From assembly GCA_902518505.1 (NCBI GenBank), contig CABYGG010000001.1:124001-188000 (forward strand): a stretch of 64,000 nucleotides of DNA, given 5' to 3'. The notes beneath the pieces are model-generated. The model had not been told where the DNA came from, did not search any database, and saw nothing but the letters and a program-made list of their open reading frames with translations. This document shows positions 34,533-42,994 of this stretch, piece by piece. The stretch's first letter is position 1. Each line of letters opens with the position of its first letter. The translations under genes were made by a program, and so were the position numbers. Source of the DNA: an uncultured Alphaproteobacteria bacterium (GTDB lineage Bacteria > Pseudomonadota > Alphaproteobacteria > HIMB59).

Positions 34533-35139
34533 ACTTAAAACTCTCTCCAGGTAATGTTGATTTCATAAAATCATTCTTGGTAATATTTTCTAACCATTTT
34601 TTTAATTTAATATTATTGTCTCCCCAGGCATCAGTAAATCTAAAAGATGTATAGTCTAATGCACAGGCAACAGATATTTGATCAATCGTTAACTTGTCAG
34701 TCACGAACTCATCATATTTTCTTTCAATCCAATCAATGGATCTTAAAATTTTTTTCTCATATCGCTCTATAGATTTATGTCTTTGCTCTAATTCTGGTAT
34801 AGCTGACATTTCTATATAACGATTAACTGCATTTTCCATAATTCCATTTGAAACACTTATCATTGTCATACTTTCCCAATAACGATTTTTTGGATATATA
34901 GAGTCTTTTTTTGAAATACTATCAAAGTACAAACAAATATTATCACTGTCTGTGATCGTTTTATCACCAACTATTAAAGTAGGAACTTGTCTTAATGGAT
35001 TAAATTCATCTAGAAATCTTGATTTATAAATATTTATCTTTTCTTCTTTATGAGCAACGTCTAATACAAGAGCAGATACTTTACATTTTCTTCCAAAAGG
35101 AGAAGTAGGCCCATTATATAAAAGTGGAGTATCTGCCAT
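34525..35139 (-). CDS. Glutathione S-transferase family protein
   Basis: This 204-residue protein has an N-terminal thioredoxin-like domain (LLYNGPTSPFGRKCKVSALVLD, with the catalytic Ser/Tyr region, then RQVPTLIVGDKTITDSDNICLYFDS with the cis-proline and glutathione-binding Asp-Ser) and an all-helical C-terminal domain. It ends the operon of PxpB, PxpC and the biotinyl carrier, starting next to the carrier's stop. In this place it could add glutathione to, or isomerise, a product of the carboxylase, but this is inference. Confidence 0.8.
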   Translation of the reverse strand: MADTPLLYNGPTSPFGRKCKVSALVLDVAHKEEKINIYKSRFLDEFNPLRQVPTLIVGDKTITDSDNICLYFDSISKKDSIYPKNRYWESMTMISVSNGIMENAVNRYIEMSAIPELEQRHKSIERYEKKILRSIDWIERKYDEFVTDKLTIDQISVACALDYTSFRFTDAWGDNNIKLKKWLENITKNDFMKSTLPGESFKYE

Positions 35140-35358
35140 TTAATCTATTATTATAGCAATAGTGCCAGGGCTTACGCCCTCTTGGTCATTCCTAATGTTA
35201 ATTTGTGTTATCGTTCCACTAACTGGAGCGTTATGATTGACCTCTGATTTCATAACTTCCATAATAAATAATATATCCCCCTCACTTACCTCATCACCAA
35301 CTTCAACTAAAACTTTCCATATGTTACCTGGAACTGACGTTAAAACTTCTGTAGACAT
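35140..35358 (-). CDS. Biotinyl carrier protein (single domain)
   Basis: The protein has 72 residues from the ATG at 35358. The track start 35373 is a GTG that overlaps pxpC, and neither has a good ribosome binding site. It is a lone biotinyl domain: TSVPGNIWKVLVEVGDEVSEGDILFIMEVMKSEVNHNAPVSGTI, with the biotinylated lysine in EVMKSE in place of the common AMKM. It would carry carboxybiotin between the biotin carboxylase encoded at 41487 and the PxpB/PxpC carboxyltransferase halves encoded next to it. Confidence 0.85.
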   Translation of the reverse strand: MSTEVLTSVPGNIWKVLVEVGDEVSEGDILFIMEVMKSEVNHNAPVSGTITQINIRNDQEGVSPGTIAIIID

Positions 35359-35362
35359 ATTA

Positions 35363-36331
35363 TTAGATGACACTTCCCATTGAGCAGATGGAGGTTTGTT
35401 CAGATCTCATTTCCTGTGCCTCTTGCACACTTATTTCTTTAAACTTAAATTTTTCATTTGGTTTAGCTTGTCCTAATTTCCAAAAAGAGGCTGATGGAAC
35501 AGTAAAAGGTACAATAAACCCACCCATACTAGGCCCATCATTTACGAGTATTATTGGCGTTTGACCCGCCAAATTAATACCACCAATTGGGTAACCCTGA
35601 TCTATTATATTTGAGGGTTCATAGCCATGTTCAGGAGATTTATTTGTAGCTTTTTCGGTAAAACTTAAAGTGGGTCCATCCAACCTAAATCCAGTACGAT
35701 CACTTCTTGCTTGAAGTTTCCACTCTGCTTTTAGAAAAGTGTCATATCCTTCATCGTCAAGCCAATCATCATTTGGTCCCCGAACAACCTCAATTTCCCA
35801 AATACCACTATTGCTAATCTCTGGAATTGAGTCAGTTCTAATTTTTCTGCCGATCTTCCCATTTGCTTGACCTAAAGGAATTCTTTGACCGTCTTTCAAA
35901 GCATGACCATCAATGCCACCAACACCTGCTTTGTGAAAAGTTGATTGAGAGTTTAGCCATTTTTCTGACTCAATGCCACCAGCAAAAGACACATAAGATC
36001 TTGCACCAGATACTGTAAAACCCATTTCAAGAGTTTGTCCAGATTTTATTAAAACACTCTCCCACATAGGAATAGAATTACCATTTATTTTGGGTTGCAT
36101 ATCCGCACCACAGACTGCAATGACGTGATCTTTTTCAAATTTTAAAGTTGGACCAGTGTACTGACACTCAAGTGCTGCAAAACTCTCCTCATTACCTACA
36201 AGTAAATTGGCAAGTCGAAAAGACCAACTATCCATTGGCCCTGAGGGAGGAAACCCTTGGTTAAGATAACCGACTCTCCCAGGATAATCTTGCACTGATG
36301 TTTCTAGTCCTTGTTTAATAACTTCAAACAT
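35363..36331 (-). CDS. pxpC: PxpC/KipA-type subunit (biotin-dependent carboxyltransferase family)
   Basis: This 322-residue protein belongs to the allophanate hydrolase subunit 2 (AHS2) family, with FEVIKQGLETSVQDYPGRVGYLNQGFPPSGPMDSWSFRLAN at its start, the family hallmark, and IPLGQANGK, GPTLSFTEKATNKSPEHGYEPSNIIDQGYPIGGINLAGQTPIILVNDGPSMGGFI later. In 5-oxoprolinase it works with PxpA and PxpB, and in urea carboxylase the same fold forms part of the carboxyltransferase. The neighbouring biotinyl carrier and the divergent biotin carboxylase point to the second kind of chemistry. The start abuts the pxpB stop. Confidence 0.85.
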   Translation of the reverse strand: MFEVIKQGLETSVQDYPGRVGYLNQGFPPSGPMDSWSFRLANLLVGNEESFAALECQYTGPTLKFEKDHVIAVCGADMQPKINGNSIPMWESVLIKSGQTLEMGFTVSGARSYVSFAGGIESEKWLNSQSTFHKAGVGGIDGHALKDGQRIPLGQANGKIGRKIRTDSIPEISNSGIWEIEVVRGPNDDWLDDEGYDTFLKAEWKLQARSDRTGFRLDGPTLSFTEKATNKSPEHGYEPSNIIDQGYPIGGINLAGQTPIILVNDGPSMGGFIVPFTVPSASFWKLGQAKPNEKFKFKEISVQEAQEMRSEQTSICSMGSVI

Positions 36332-37594
36332 TTAAAACTTCTTATTGTAATCTAGTTTAGACAACCAGTTTTTATATTTTTTGATGGAAAATTTATGTTC
36401 TTCAATTAAATCATATCGATATGATTTATCTTCAACTTTTTTTTCAATCATTTCAAACTCATCATAATCACAAGGCACAAATTTAATTCTATCTCCTGGC
36501 CTAAATAGACAAATACTATCTTTGAAAACATCAAAATTTTTGTCAGGATCCCAAATGGGAACAGGGGTTCTTCCAAAAATTTGATAACCTCCAGGTAGCC
36601 TATCAGGATAAATAGCTGTGGACGATCCCCCCATACCCACGGTTCCTTTTGGTGTCCATGTTCTAGGTGGGTTATACTTTGGAGCGGTTAATTTGCACCT
36701 AGGGTCAAGCGGCATTGTAAATGGTAAACCAGGCCAAAAACCGAGCGAAGCCACCCAATACTCAGTTCCAGAGTGAACTCTGACAAAATGATTAACGTCA
36801 TCTAATTGGTTTAATTCTGTAATGAACTCAGGATCTGGCTTTTTCATTGTGATTTTAGCTATATAGTCTTCAATTGCCTCTTTTGTCCATTTGTCAAGAT
36901 AGACAGTCGGGAAATGAAAAAGTCTGCTATTTACAACAGTATCGTCATTATCTTTCATATCTTTAAGCAATGATTTCAATTCATTAATTAAATCTTGATA
37001 GCCGATATCATCTGGATTGTAGTGAACTATCATTGAGGCAAAACATGGGAGTGTTTCGTAAACTCCCTTTATATTTGCTGTCTTAATTAAGTTTGATAGC
37101 CCCTGAGCTTTAAAGTTCAATTCTAAATTCATCACATTACCAAATTCTATTAATAAATACTTATCACCACCTGGTAAAAACTTTGGCTCAGGGTAAATTC
37201 CCTGAAATATCTCTGAGGTTTTATCTTTTGTATTCTTTGAAACTAAATTGGGATAAGTGCCATCCTCGTTTATATGTTTTTTTACAGAAAGTTTATTTAC
37301 ATTTAATTTAGGTTGAGAAATATTATGAGGATACATATTTTTGAAACTAGCATAATCGTCAATATCAAGTTGAGAGAATAAAATATCATTAAGTTTTTTT
37401 GATTTATCTTGAGATAAATGACTCTCTAAATTTTCAAATTTTGAAATCTCGTGATTTAAATAATTAAATTTTATATTATTGTTTTCTTGTTGCGATGATC
37501 CTATCTTATTTTTTTTTAATAACTCATCTTTAGGATTGGTTAAATCTATTTTATCAAATAAATCTAAATCTGTATTTTTATATTCTTGAACCAT
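36332..37594 (-). CDS. pxpB: PxpB/KipI-type subunit with long N-terminal extension
   Basis: This 420-residue protein has from about residue 145 on the allophanate hydrolase subunit 1 (AHS1) fold: GGDKYLLIEFGNVMNLELN, PCFASMIVHYNPDDIGYQDL, SLGFWPGLPFTMPLDPRCKLTAPKYNPPRTWTPKGTVGMGGSSTAIYPDRLPGGYQIFGRTPVPIW. Typical members have 210-250 residues. The extra 140 residues are polar, Asn/Lys/Asp-rich and probably mostly disordered, followed by a C-terminal tail of about 40. It should pair with PxpC. It lies five bases after the ATPase gene, in an operon with the binding protein. Confidence 0.83.
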   Translation of the reverse strand: MVQEYKNTDLDLFDKIDLTNPKDELLKKNKIGSSQQENNNIKFNYLNHEISKFENLESHLSQDKSKKLNDILFSQLDIDDYASFKNMYPHNISQPKLNVNKLSVKKHINEDGTYPNLVSKNTKDKTSEIFQGIYPEPKFLPGGDKYLLIEFGNVMNLELNFKAQGLSNLIKTANIKGVYETLPCFASMIVHYNPDDIGYQDLINELKSLLKDMKDNDDTVVNSRLFHFPTVYLDKWTKEAIEDYIAKITMKKPDPEFITELNQLDDVNHFVRVHSGTEYWVASLGFWPGLPFTMPLDPRCKLTAPKYNPPRTWTPKGTVGMGGSSTAIYPDRLPGGYQIFGRTPVPIWDPDKNFDVFKDSICLFRPGDRIKFVPCDYDEFEMIEKKVEDKSYRYDLIEEHKFSIKKYKNWLSKLDYNKKF

Positions 37595-37599
37595 TGAAT

Positions 37600-39384
37600 T
37601 TAAAAATATTTAACTTTAATTTTTTCTTTACTCTTAGGTTTATCTGTAAAATCTACTACTTTGACATTTGTAGGCACAGTCGGTTTAATAATTTTATTTT
37701 GAATTTCTGCATTAGTATTAGCTTTTTGATTTGAATTTTGCGCACTTGATAAATTATTATCATTAGATTTCTTTTGGGTATGACCAAACATTCCTTCAAG
37801 AATAGTATTTGGATTAATATCCTCTTTCTCAAAGGTCTCAAATATGCTCCCATCTCTAAAAACTAAAACTCGATGACATAATCCTATAAATTCCTCGAGT
37901 TCACTTGATAGAAATATCGCTGTACCACCTTCATTTACAAAAATTCTTAAGTGTTTATATAAGTCTCGTTTTGCGCCAACATCAATACCTCTCGCTGGAT
38001 CATTAAGTATTAGTATTTTTGGAGTTGTTGTGAATGCTCTGGCAATCATAACTTTTTGCTGATTTCCCCCACTCAATGAGGTGATTAGATTACTCTTTGG
38101 ACCTGTCTTAATACTTAATCTTTCTACTTCCCAATCAAAAATACCGTTTAATTCCATCCATTTAATAAAACCAATAAATCCTCCTGATGTTTTAGCTTGT
38201 TTTCCTTTATATAAGGGTATCACCATATTTTCATATATGCTCATGTTAGGAAAAATACCCTCTTTTTTTCTATCTCCAGATACGTATCCAACTCCACTTT
38301 TCTTGGCATCTAACAAGCTATTTACAGTTGTGTAATCTTTCTTGGTTCTTTCTCGTTCCTCATCAGACTGTTTTACAATTACTTCTCCGCTCAGTGGTTG
38401 ATCAATACCTGCCAGAGCCTTAACAAAATTATCTTGTCCTTGTCCATCAAGTCCTGTGACTCCAAGTATCTCACCTTTTGGTAGGTCAAAGTTAATAACA
38501 TCTCCATTGTCCCAAACTTTTAAATCTTTAGCAGACAAAACTATTTCATCTAAGATTGAGTCTGGAGGTGTAGCTTTTATTTCTGATGCTGTAGAAAATT
38601 TTTTATCACCTGTCATAAGTCCGAGAAGATTTTTTTCAGTAATTTCCTCTCCTGCTAAAACTCCAACATCAACCCCATCTCTCATAACCGTTGCTCTATC
38701 GCTTATTCTAACTAGCTCTGCAATTCTGTGAGTTACTATAAATATTGCTGCACCTTGATCTCTTAATGTTCTCATTTTTGCAAAAAGTCTTTCTGTAGAG
38801 TCAAAATCGAGAGCGGCTGATGACTCATCTAAAATTAGTACTTTAGGATTTCTTAAAAATGCTCTACCAATTGTTATCCAAGCCTTCATACCAAGCGATA
38901 ATTGACTTGCTATTGTATATGGGTCGACAAATTCACCAGATAGCTCTAACATTATAGAGGCAGCTTTTTCGACCCTATCTCGATGAGCTAATTTTTTCCC
39001 AAAAAAAGAGTCATATCCAATAAATAAATTTTCATAAACAGTAGCCTCTTCAGCTATCATCACTTCTTGAAAAACTGTTGCGATACCAATTCTTTGAGCT
39101 TCAATTGGGGAATTGGGTGAATGCCCCATAATAGAGACCTTTCCTTTGTCCAAAGGTAAAACTCCTGAAATAACCTTTGCCAATGTGCTCTTACCACATC
39201 CATTACCACCGACAATGGCGTGTATTTCACCAAAGTTAGCTTTGAAATTTACACCGTTTAGAGCTTTTGTAACACCAAAGGACTTTGATGCATCTTGAAC
39301 ATAAATATCTCCTCCGACCTTAGAGGAGTTAGACTGTGCCCCATTCCCGTTCGGGGCACTGTCCAAAGTTTTTTCTTCATTCAT
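37600..39384 (-). CDS. Sugar-type ABC transporter ATPase, double-domain, with polar tail
   Basis: This 594-residue RbsA-type ATPase has two domains: Walker A GGNGCGKST with SLGMKAWITIGRAF and LILDESSAALD first, then GLDGQGQDNFVKAL, SLSGGNQQKVMIARAFTTTPKILILNDPARGIDVGAK. Usual members have about 500 residues. Here an extra N-terminal stretch of about 25 residues and a polar, low-complexity C-terminal tail of about 65 (QNSNQKANTNAEIQNK) are added. It should power the two enlarged permeases encoded on the opposite arm (42995 and 45272), as no permease lies on this side. Confidence 0.87.
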   Translation of the reverse strand: MNEEKTLDSAPNGNGAQSNSSKVGGDIYVQDASKSFGVTKALNGVNFKANFGEIHAIVGGNGCGKSTLAKVISGVLPLDKGKVSIMGHSPNSPIEAQRIGIATVFQEVMIAEEATVYENLFIGYDSFFGKKLAHRDRVEKAASIMLELSGEFVDPYTIASQLSLGMKAWITIGRAFLRNPKVLILDESSAALDFDSTERLFAKMRTLRDQGAAIFIVTHRIAELVRISDRATVMRDGVDVGVLAGEEITEKNLLGLMTGDKKFSTASEIKATPPDSILDEIVLSAKDLKVWDNGDVINFDLPKGEILGVTGLDGQGQDNFVKALAGIDQPLSGEVIVKQSDEERERTKKDYTTVNSLLDAKKSGVGYVSGDRKKEGIFPNMSIYENMVIPLYKGKQAKTSGGFIGFIKWMELNGIFDWEVERLSIKTGPKSNLITSLSGGNQQKVMIARAFTTTPKILILNDPARGIDVGAKRDLYKHLRIFVNEGGTAIFLSSELEEFIGLCHRVLVFRDGSIFETFEKEDINPNTILEGMFGHTQKKSNDNNLSSAQNSNQKANTNAEIQNKIIKPTVPTNVKVVDFTDKPKSKEKIKVKYF

Positions 39385-39396
39385 TAATTACTTAAA

Positions 39397-40557
39397 TTAA
39401 AGTAATGCTTCTCCACGATCGAAGAAATTATTTAAGTATTCATCACTAGCCCAGTTTTCAATTCCAACAGTTCTAAACTCACTTGAGTTTCTGTCACAAT
39501 CTTCAGGAACAAAAGACTGAATAGTCTCAACATCTTCTTCATATGGAGGAACTAAGATAGACTGGATTTTAAGACCCTGACCATACATAGTTCTTAAAAG
39601 AACATTCATCGCAAACTCTGCATCATCTCCAGGAGGCCATGCATAGACCGCTCTGTCAATAAAGTCTGGATTATTTCTCCAATAGCAGAATGCACCAATT
39701 TCTCCACCCAAAGCCATAGGGACCATTGGTCTTCCAGATGATTCTAGAGCGTTAAGTGCTCCGGACTCTCCTGAAGACTGAACAGCAAATCCGTCAACTT
39801 CAATTGTATTGGCTGATAACCATTTTTGAAGTTCAGCTTGAGCAATTTGTGGTGTCCACATGTGTGCAATTTCAGCAACAACGGTAATATCTGGATATTC
39901 TGCAAATCCATCTAGCATACCTTGGTGCTGTGAGTCAGATGCAGATGTTCCAGGAATTCCTTCCATGATAACAACATTACCTTCACCACCAATAGTTTCT
40001 GCTAACCATTGTGCAATATAATATCCGGTTAATTTATAGTTAACAGATGTACTGATAGCATATTCTGAAGTTAAGTATCCTGTCATTGATGCAGTAGGAA
40101 CACCTTTTCCGTACGCATACTCAATAGTTGGATTTAATGCAACAGGATTTGAGCAACAGACTATTAATCCGTCAACTCCTTGATCAGTTAACTGTCTCAT
40201 TTGTTGAATTTGAACCGCGTCTTTTAGGTTAGATTGTGTAACAACGATATCATTAAGAATACCTGCTGCTTTCATTTTTGGCAAATAGTCACCGTACAAT
40301 CTCTCCATCACACCTTTTCTCCATAGATTTCCTGCGTAAGAACTTGCATAACCGATAGTCCAAGGTAGTGGTCTATCACTTTTCCAATTTCTGTATACAC
40401 TTTCACCAAGCGGTTGGTTAGGATCCATAAAGTCAGGATTATAAACGAAGTCTCTAATATCAGCTGGAATTTCGTCTAAAATGTCAGCATTTAAGTTACC
40501 TGCGACACCGACAAAACTAACAGCTAAAATAGCTATGAACTTTTTAAGCAATGTCAT
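39397..40557 (-). CDS. ABC transporter periplasmic binding protein (ribose type)
   Basis: I start at the ATG at 40557 (386 residues). It is preceded by AAGGAGGATAAAACT and begins with a clear signal peptide (MTLLKKFIAILAVSFVGVAGNLNA). The track start 40638 would put 27 non-signal residues in front. The mature protein is a type 1 periplasmic fold (WTIGYASSYAGNLWRKGVMERL, QIQQMRQLTDQGVDGLIVCCSNPVALNP, GVPTASMTGYL, NVVIMEGIPGTSASDSQHQGMLDGFA). It has two close Cys (IVCCSN). The 12-base gap before the ATPase holds only a weak AT hairpin. In context the ligand may be an amide or lactam instead of a sugar. Confidence 0.85.
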   Translation of the reverse strand: MTLLKKFIAILAVSFVGVAGNLNADILDEIPADIRDFVYNPDFMDPNQPLGESVYRNWKSDRPLPWTIGYASSYAGNLWRKGVMERLYGDYLPKMKAAGILNDIVVTQSNLKDAVQIQQMRQLTDQGVDGLIVCCSNPVALNPTIEYAYGKGVPTASMTGYLTSEYAISTSVNYKLTGYYIAQWLAETIGGEGNVVIMEGIPGTSASDSQHQGMLDGFAEYPDITVVAEIAHMWTPQIAQAELQKWLSANTIEVDGFAVQSSGESGALNALESSGRPMVPMALGGEIGAFCYWRNNPDFIDRAVYAWPPGDDAEFAMNVLLRTMYGQGLKIQSILVPPYEEDVETIQSFVPEDCDRNSSEFRTVGIENWASDEYLNNFFDRGEALL

Positions 40558-40572
40558 AGTTTTATCCTCCTT

Positions 40573-40586
40573 ACTTATATATAAGT
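40573..40586. promoter_or_regulatory. Palindrome ACTTATATATAAGT near binding-protein start
   Basis: A perfect 14-base palindrome lies directly upstream of the ribosome binding site of the binding-protein gene, inside the 147-base divergent promoter region. It may be an operator. AT-only palindromes of this length are not rare in this DNA. Confidence 0.3.
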
Positions 40587-40629
40587 GTCTATAATAATAC
40601 CTATATTCTGAAAAATATAAGCAAAATTG

Positions 40630-40644
40630 TTCCAACATGTGGAA
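40630..40644. promoter_or_regulatory. Inverted repeat TTCCA-N5-TGGAA in the divergent promoter region
   Basis: TTCCA and TGGAA flank ACATG, giving a 15-base dyad. It sits midway between the two divergent transcription units of the carboxylase/importer locus. Its G+C-containing arms make it a better operator candidate than the AT palindrome nearby. Confidence 0.4.
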
Positions 40645-40704
40645 AAGATTTTCACATAAAAGCCTGATTTTCTGTAAATTATAAAAGAGAGGAATTTATT
40701 ATTC

Positions 40705-41490
40705 ATGGTCGATTTGAATTGCGATATGGGTGAGGGTTTTGGTATTTACTCCTTCGCAGATGACGAAGAAATAATGCCTTATATAGATGCTGCTAATGTA
40801 GCCTGTGGGTTTCACGCCTCAGACCCAAACACAATGAGGAAAACTGTAGAGCTTGCAAAAAAATATGATGTGAAAGTTGGATCGCACCCTGCCTATCCTG
40901 ACTTAGTAGGATTTGGAAGAAGGCCGATGAAAATGAAACGTGATGAAATCAAAAATCTTGTAATGTATCAAACTGGTGCCATCAAAGCCTTTCTAGATGA
41001 GTATGGAATGCCATTAAACCATATCAAACCTCATGGATCTTTATATGGTGTCTCTGCGAAAGAGGAAGATGTGGCTCATGGAATTGCTGACGCAGCTGAG
41101 ATTTTTAATGTTGGTATTTTTGGAATGGTTAATACCTTTCACGAAAAAGTATACAAAGAAAGAGGGGTAAAATTTTACGGAGAATTTTACTCTGACTTGG
41201 AATATGATGAAACAGGTTATTTGGTTATAGCCAAGGGTCGAAATAAATATTATCCAACTGATAGAGCTGTGGAGCGTTGTTTAAGAGCAATGAATGAAAA
41301 TAAAGTTAAAACTGTTCAAGGAAACGATGTAGTAGTAGGATGTGAAACAATTTGTGTCCACTCTGACACTCCTAATGCTGTAGAAATCTTAAAGGCTCTG
41401 AGAGAAAAAATTTCCTCTGATAAAAAAATTCCACAAAAAACTTCAAACGGCAATCATACCAAAATGCCTTATATCGTTGATAAGAAATGA
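40705..41490 (+). CDS. pxpA: LamB/YcsF family protein, 5-oxoprolinase subunit A type
   Basis: This 261-residue protein is highly typical: MVDLNCDMGEGFGIYSFADDEEIMPYIDAANVACGFHASDPNTMRKTVELAKKYDVKVGSHPAYPDLVGFGRRPMK, then NHIKPHGSLYG and VCVHSD-like CETICVHSDTPNAVEIL. PxpA works with PxpB and PxpC in ATP-dependent opening of the 5-oxoproline ring. Here PxpB and PxpC are on the other arm of the divergent locus. GAGAGGAATTT precedes the ATG, and the end overlaps the biotin carboxylase start by four bases. Confidence 0.9.
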   Translation: MVDLNCDMGEGFGIYSFADDEEIMPYIDAANVACGFHASDPNTMRKTVELAKKYDVKVGSHPAYPDLVGFGRRPMKMKRDEIKNLVMYQTGAIKAFLDEYGMPLNHIKPHGSLYGVSAKEEDVAHGIADAAEIFNVGIFGMVNTFHEKVYKERGVKFYGEFYSDLEYDETGYLVIAKGRNKYYPTDRAVERCLRAMNENKVKTVQGNDVVVGCETICVHSDTPNAVEILKALREKISSDKKIPQKTSNGNHTKMPYIVDKK

Positions 41491-42989
41491 AAAAAATTTT
41501 AATTGCTAATCGCGGTGAAATAGCAAATAGAATTATAAAAAGTTGTAAAATATTAGGTCACAAATCTGTAGCTGTTTATTCAGATGCAGATAAGAATTCA
41601 AAGCATGTAAGATTATCTGACGAGTCTTATTATATTGGACCTAGTAAAGCTCAGGAAAGTTATCTTTCTTACAATAAGATTTTAGAAATAGCTACAAAAT
41701 CAAATGTGGATGCTATTCATCCTGGTTTTGGTTTTTTATCAGAAAACGAAACTTTTGCTCAAGAGGTCATAAACAGAGGTATCACATGGATTGGCCCTAA
41801 ACCAAAATCGATAAAATCAATGGGAAATAAGGATATTGCTCGTGAATTAGCCCTAAATTCCAATATACCTATATGTCCAGGTATAAATAATGTTCATAAA
41901 TTAAGTGATGAACAACTTAAGACAAAATGTGAAGCAATAGGTTACCCTTTACTTGTAAAATCAAGTGCTGGTGGTGGGGGGATAGGCATGAGCGTCGTCC
42001 AAAACTTTAAAGACCTTGCTAGTGCAATTGAAAAAACTAGTAATCTTGCTGCAAAATCTTTTGGTAATGGAGATATTTTTATTGAGAAATTTATCACCAA
42101 CGCCCGACATATTGAAATACAAGTTTTTGGATTTGGTGCAAAAGGATCTGTGCATCTGTTCGAAAGAGATTGCTCTATGCAAAGAAGATATCAAAAGATA
42201 ATTGAGGAGTCTCCAGCACCAGAAGTAGACAGGGAATTAATTAACAATATGGCTCAAGCCGCTGTAAAATTATCTTCTGATGTTAAATACGAGGGAGCAG
42301 GTACTGTAGAGTTTATATATGATGTCCAAGAAATGAAATATTATTTTCTTGAGATGAATACTAGAATTCAAGTTGAACATCCTGTTACAGAGTTATTGAC
42401 AAATAATGATTTAATTTCTATGCAAATAAATTTTGCTTTTAATAGAAAAAATAAATTTTTAAATCAAAATAAAATTAAAACTTATGGACATTCAATTGAA
42501 TGCAGAGTCTACGCAGAGGACCCTTCTCAAAATTTCTTACCATCTCCAGGGAAAATAACCAAATTAAAATTTCCTAAAATACCAAATGGCATAAGATTAG
42601 ATTGGGGATACGATGAAAGAGATGAAGTAAGTTTCTATTATGATCCGATGATAGGAAAAATTATATCTCACGACTTAATTCGAGACGATGCTATATCCAA
42701 ATTAATAAAGTTTTTAGAAGGCACCCAGATTGAAGGTATTAAGACAAACATCCCCTTTTTAATTTGTCTTCTCAAAGACAAAAACTTCATAGAGGGTAAA
42801 CACAACACAAAATATATTGAAAATAATTTAAACACTCTTATTAGTAAGACATCTTTTAAAAATGGTTTTACTAAAAATATTGATTTGGACTCAAAGAGAA
42901 TTAAAATTGTTGAAACAGATAAGCTTAAAGTAGGTCATGGAAGATCGCAGTCTGACAGAGGGGGTATCAAAGTCGTCTATTTTGACTAA
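41487..42989 (+). CDS. Biotin carboxylase (urea-carboxylase-like subtype)
   Basis: This 500-residue ATP-grasp enzyme begins KKILIANRGEIANRIIKSCK and has DAIHPGFGFLSEN, VKSSAGGGGIGMSVV, ERDCSMQRRYQKIIEESPAP, FLEMNTRIQVEHPVTELL and SIECRVYAEDP. It carboxylates biotin on a carrier. The loop reads GGGGIGM. Acetyl-CoA carboxylase usually has a basic residue at the I position, and from memory the urea carboxylase group has I here. The last 50 residues leave the family and are polar. No carrier domain is fused, so it should use the 72-residue carrier encoded at 35140. It overlaps pxpA by four bases. Confidence 0.87.
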   Translation: MKKILIANRGEIANRIIKSCKILGHKSVAVYSDADKNSKHVRLSDESYYIGPSKAQESYLSYNKILEIATKSNVDAIHPGFGFLSENETFAQEVINRGITWIGPKPKSIKSMGNKDIARELALNSNIPICPGINNVHKLSDEQLKTKCEAIGYPLLVKSSAGGGGIGMSVVQNFKDLASAIEKTSNLAAKSFGNGDIFIEKFITNARHIEIQVFGFGAKGSVHLFERDCSMQRRYQKIIEESPAPEVDRELINNMAQAAVKLSSDVKYEGAGTVEFIYDVQEMKYYFLEMNTRIQVEHPVTELLTNNDLISMQINFAFNRKNKFLNQNKIKTYGHSIECRVYAEDPSQNFLPSPGKITKLKFPKIPNGIRLDWGYDERDEVSFYYDPMIGKIISHDLIRDDAISKLIKFLEGTQIEGIKTNIPFLICLLKDKNFIEGKHNTKYIENNLNTLISKTSFKNGFTKNIDLDSKRIKIVETDKLKVGHGRSQSDRGGIKVVYFD

Positions 42990-42994
42990 TTATA

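Noticed and set aside
39385-39415. Terminator between the binding-protein and ATPase genes of the carboxylase locus
   Set aside because: The ATTACTT/AAGTAAT stem is short and AT-only, overlaps the stop codon and has no T tract on the transcribed strand.
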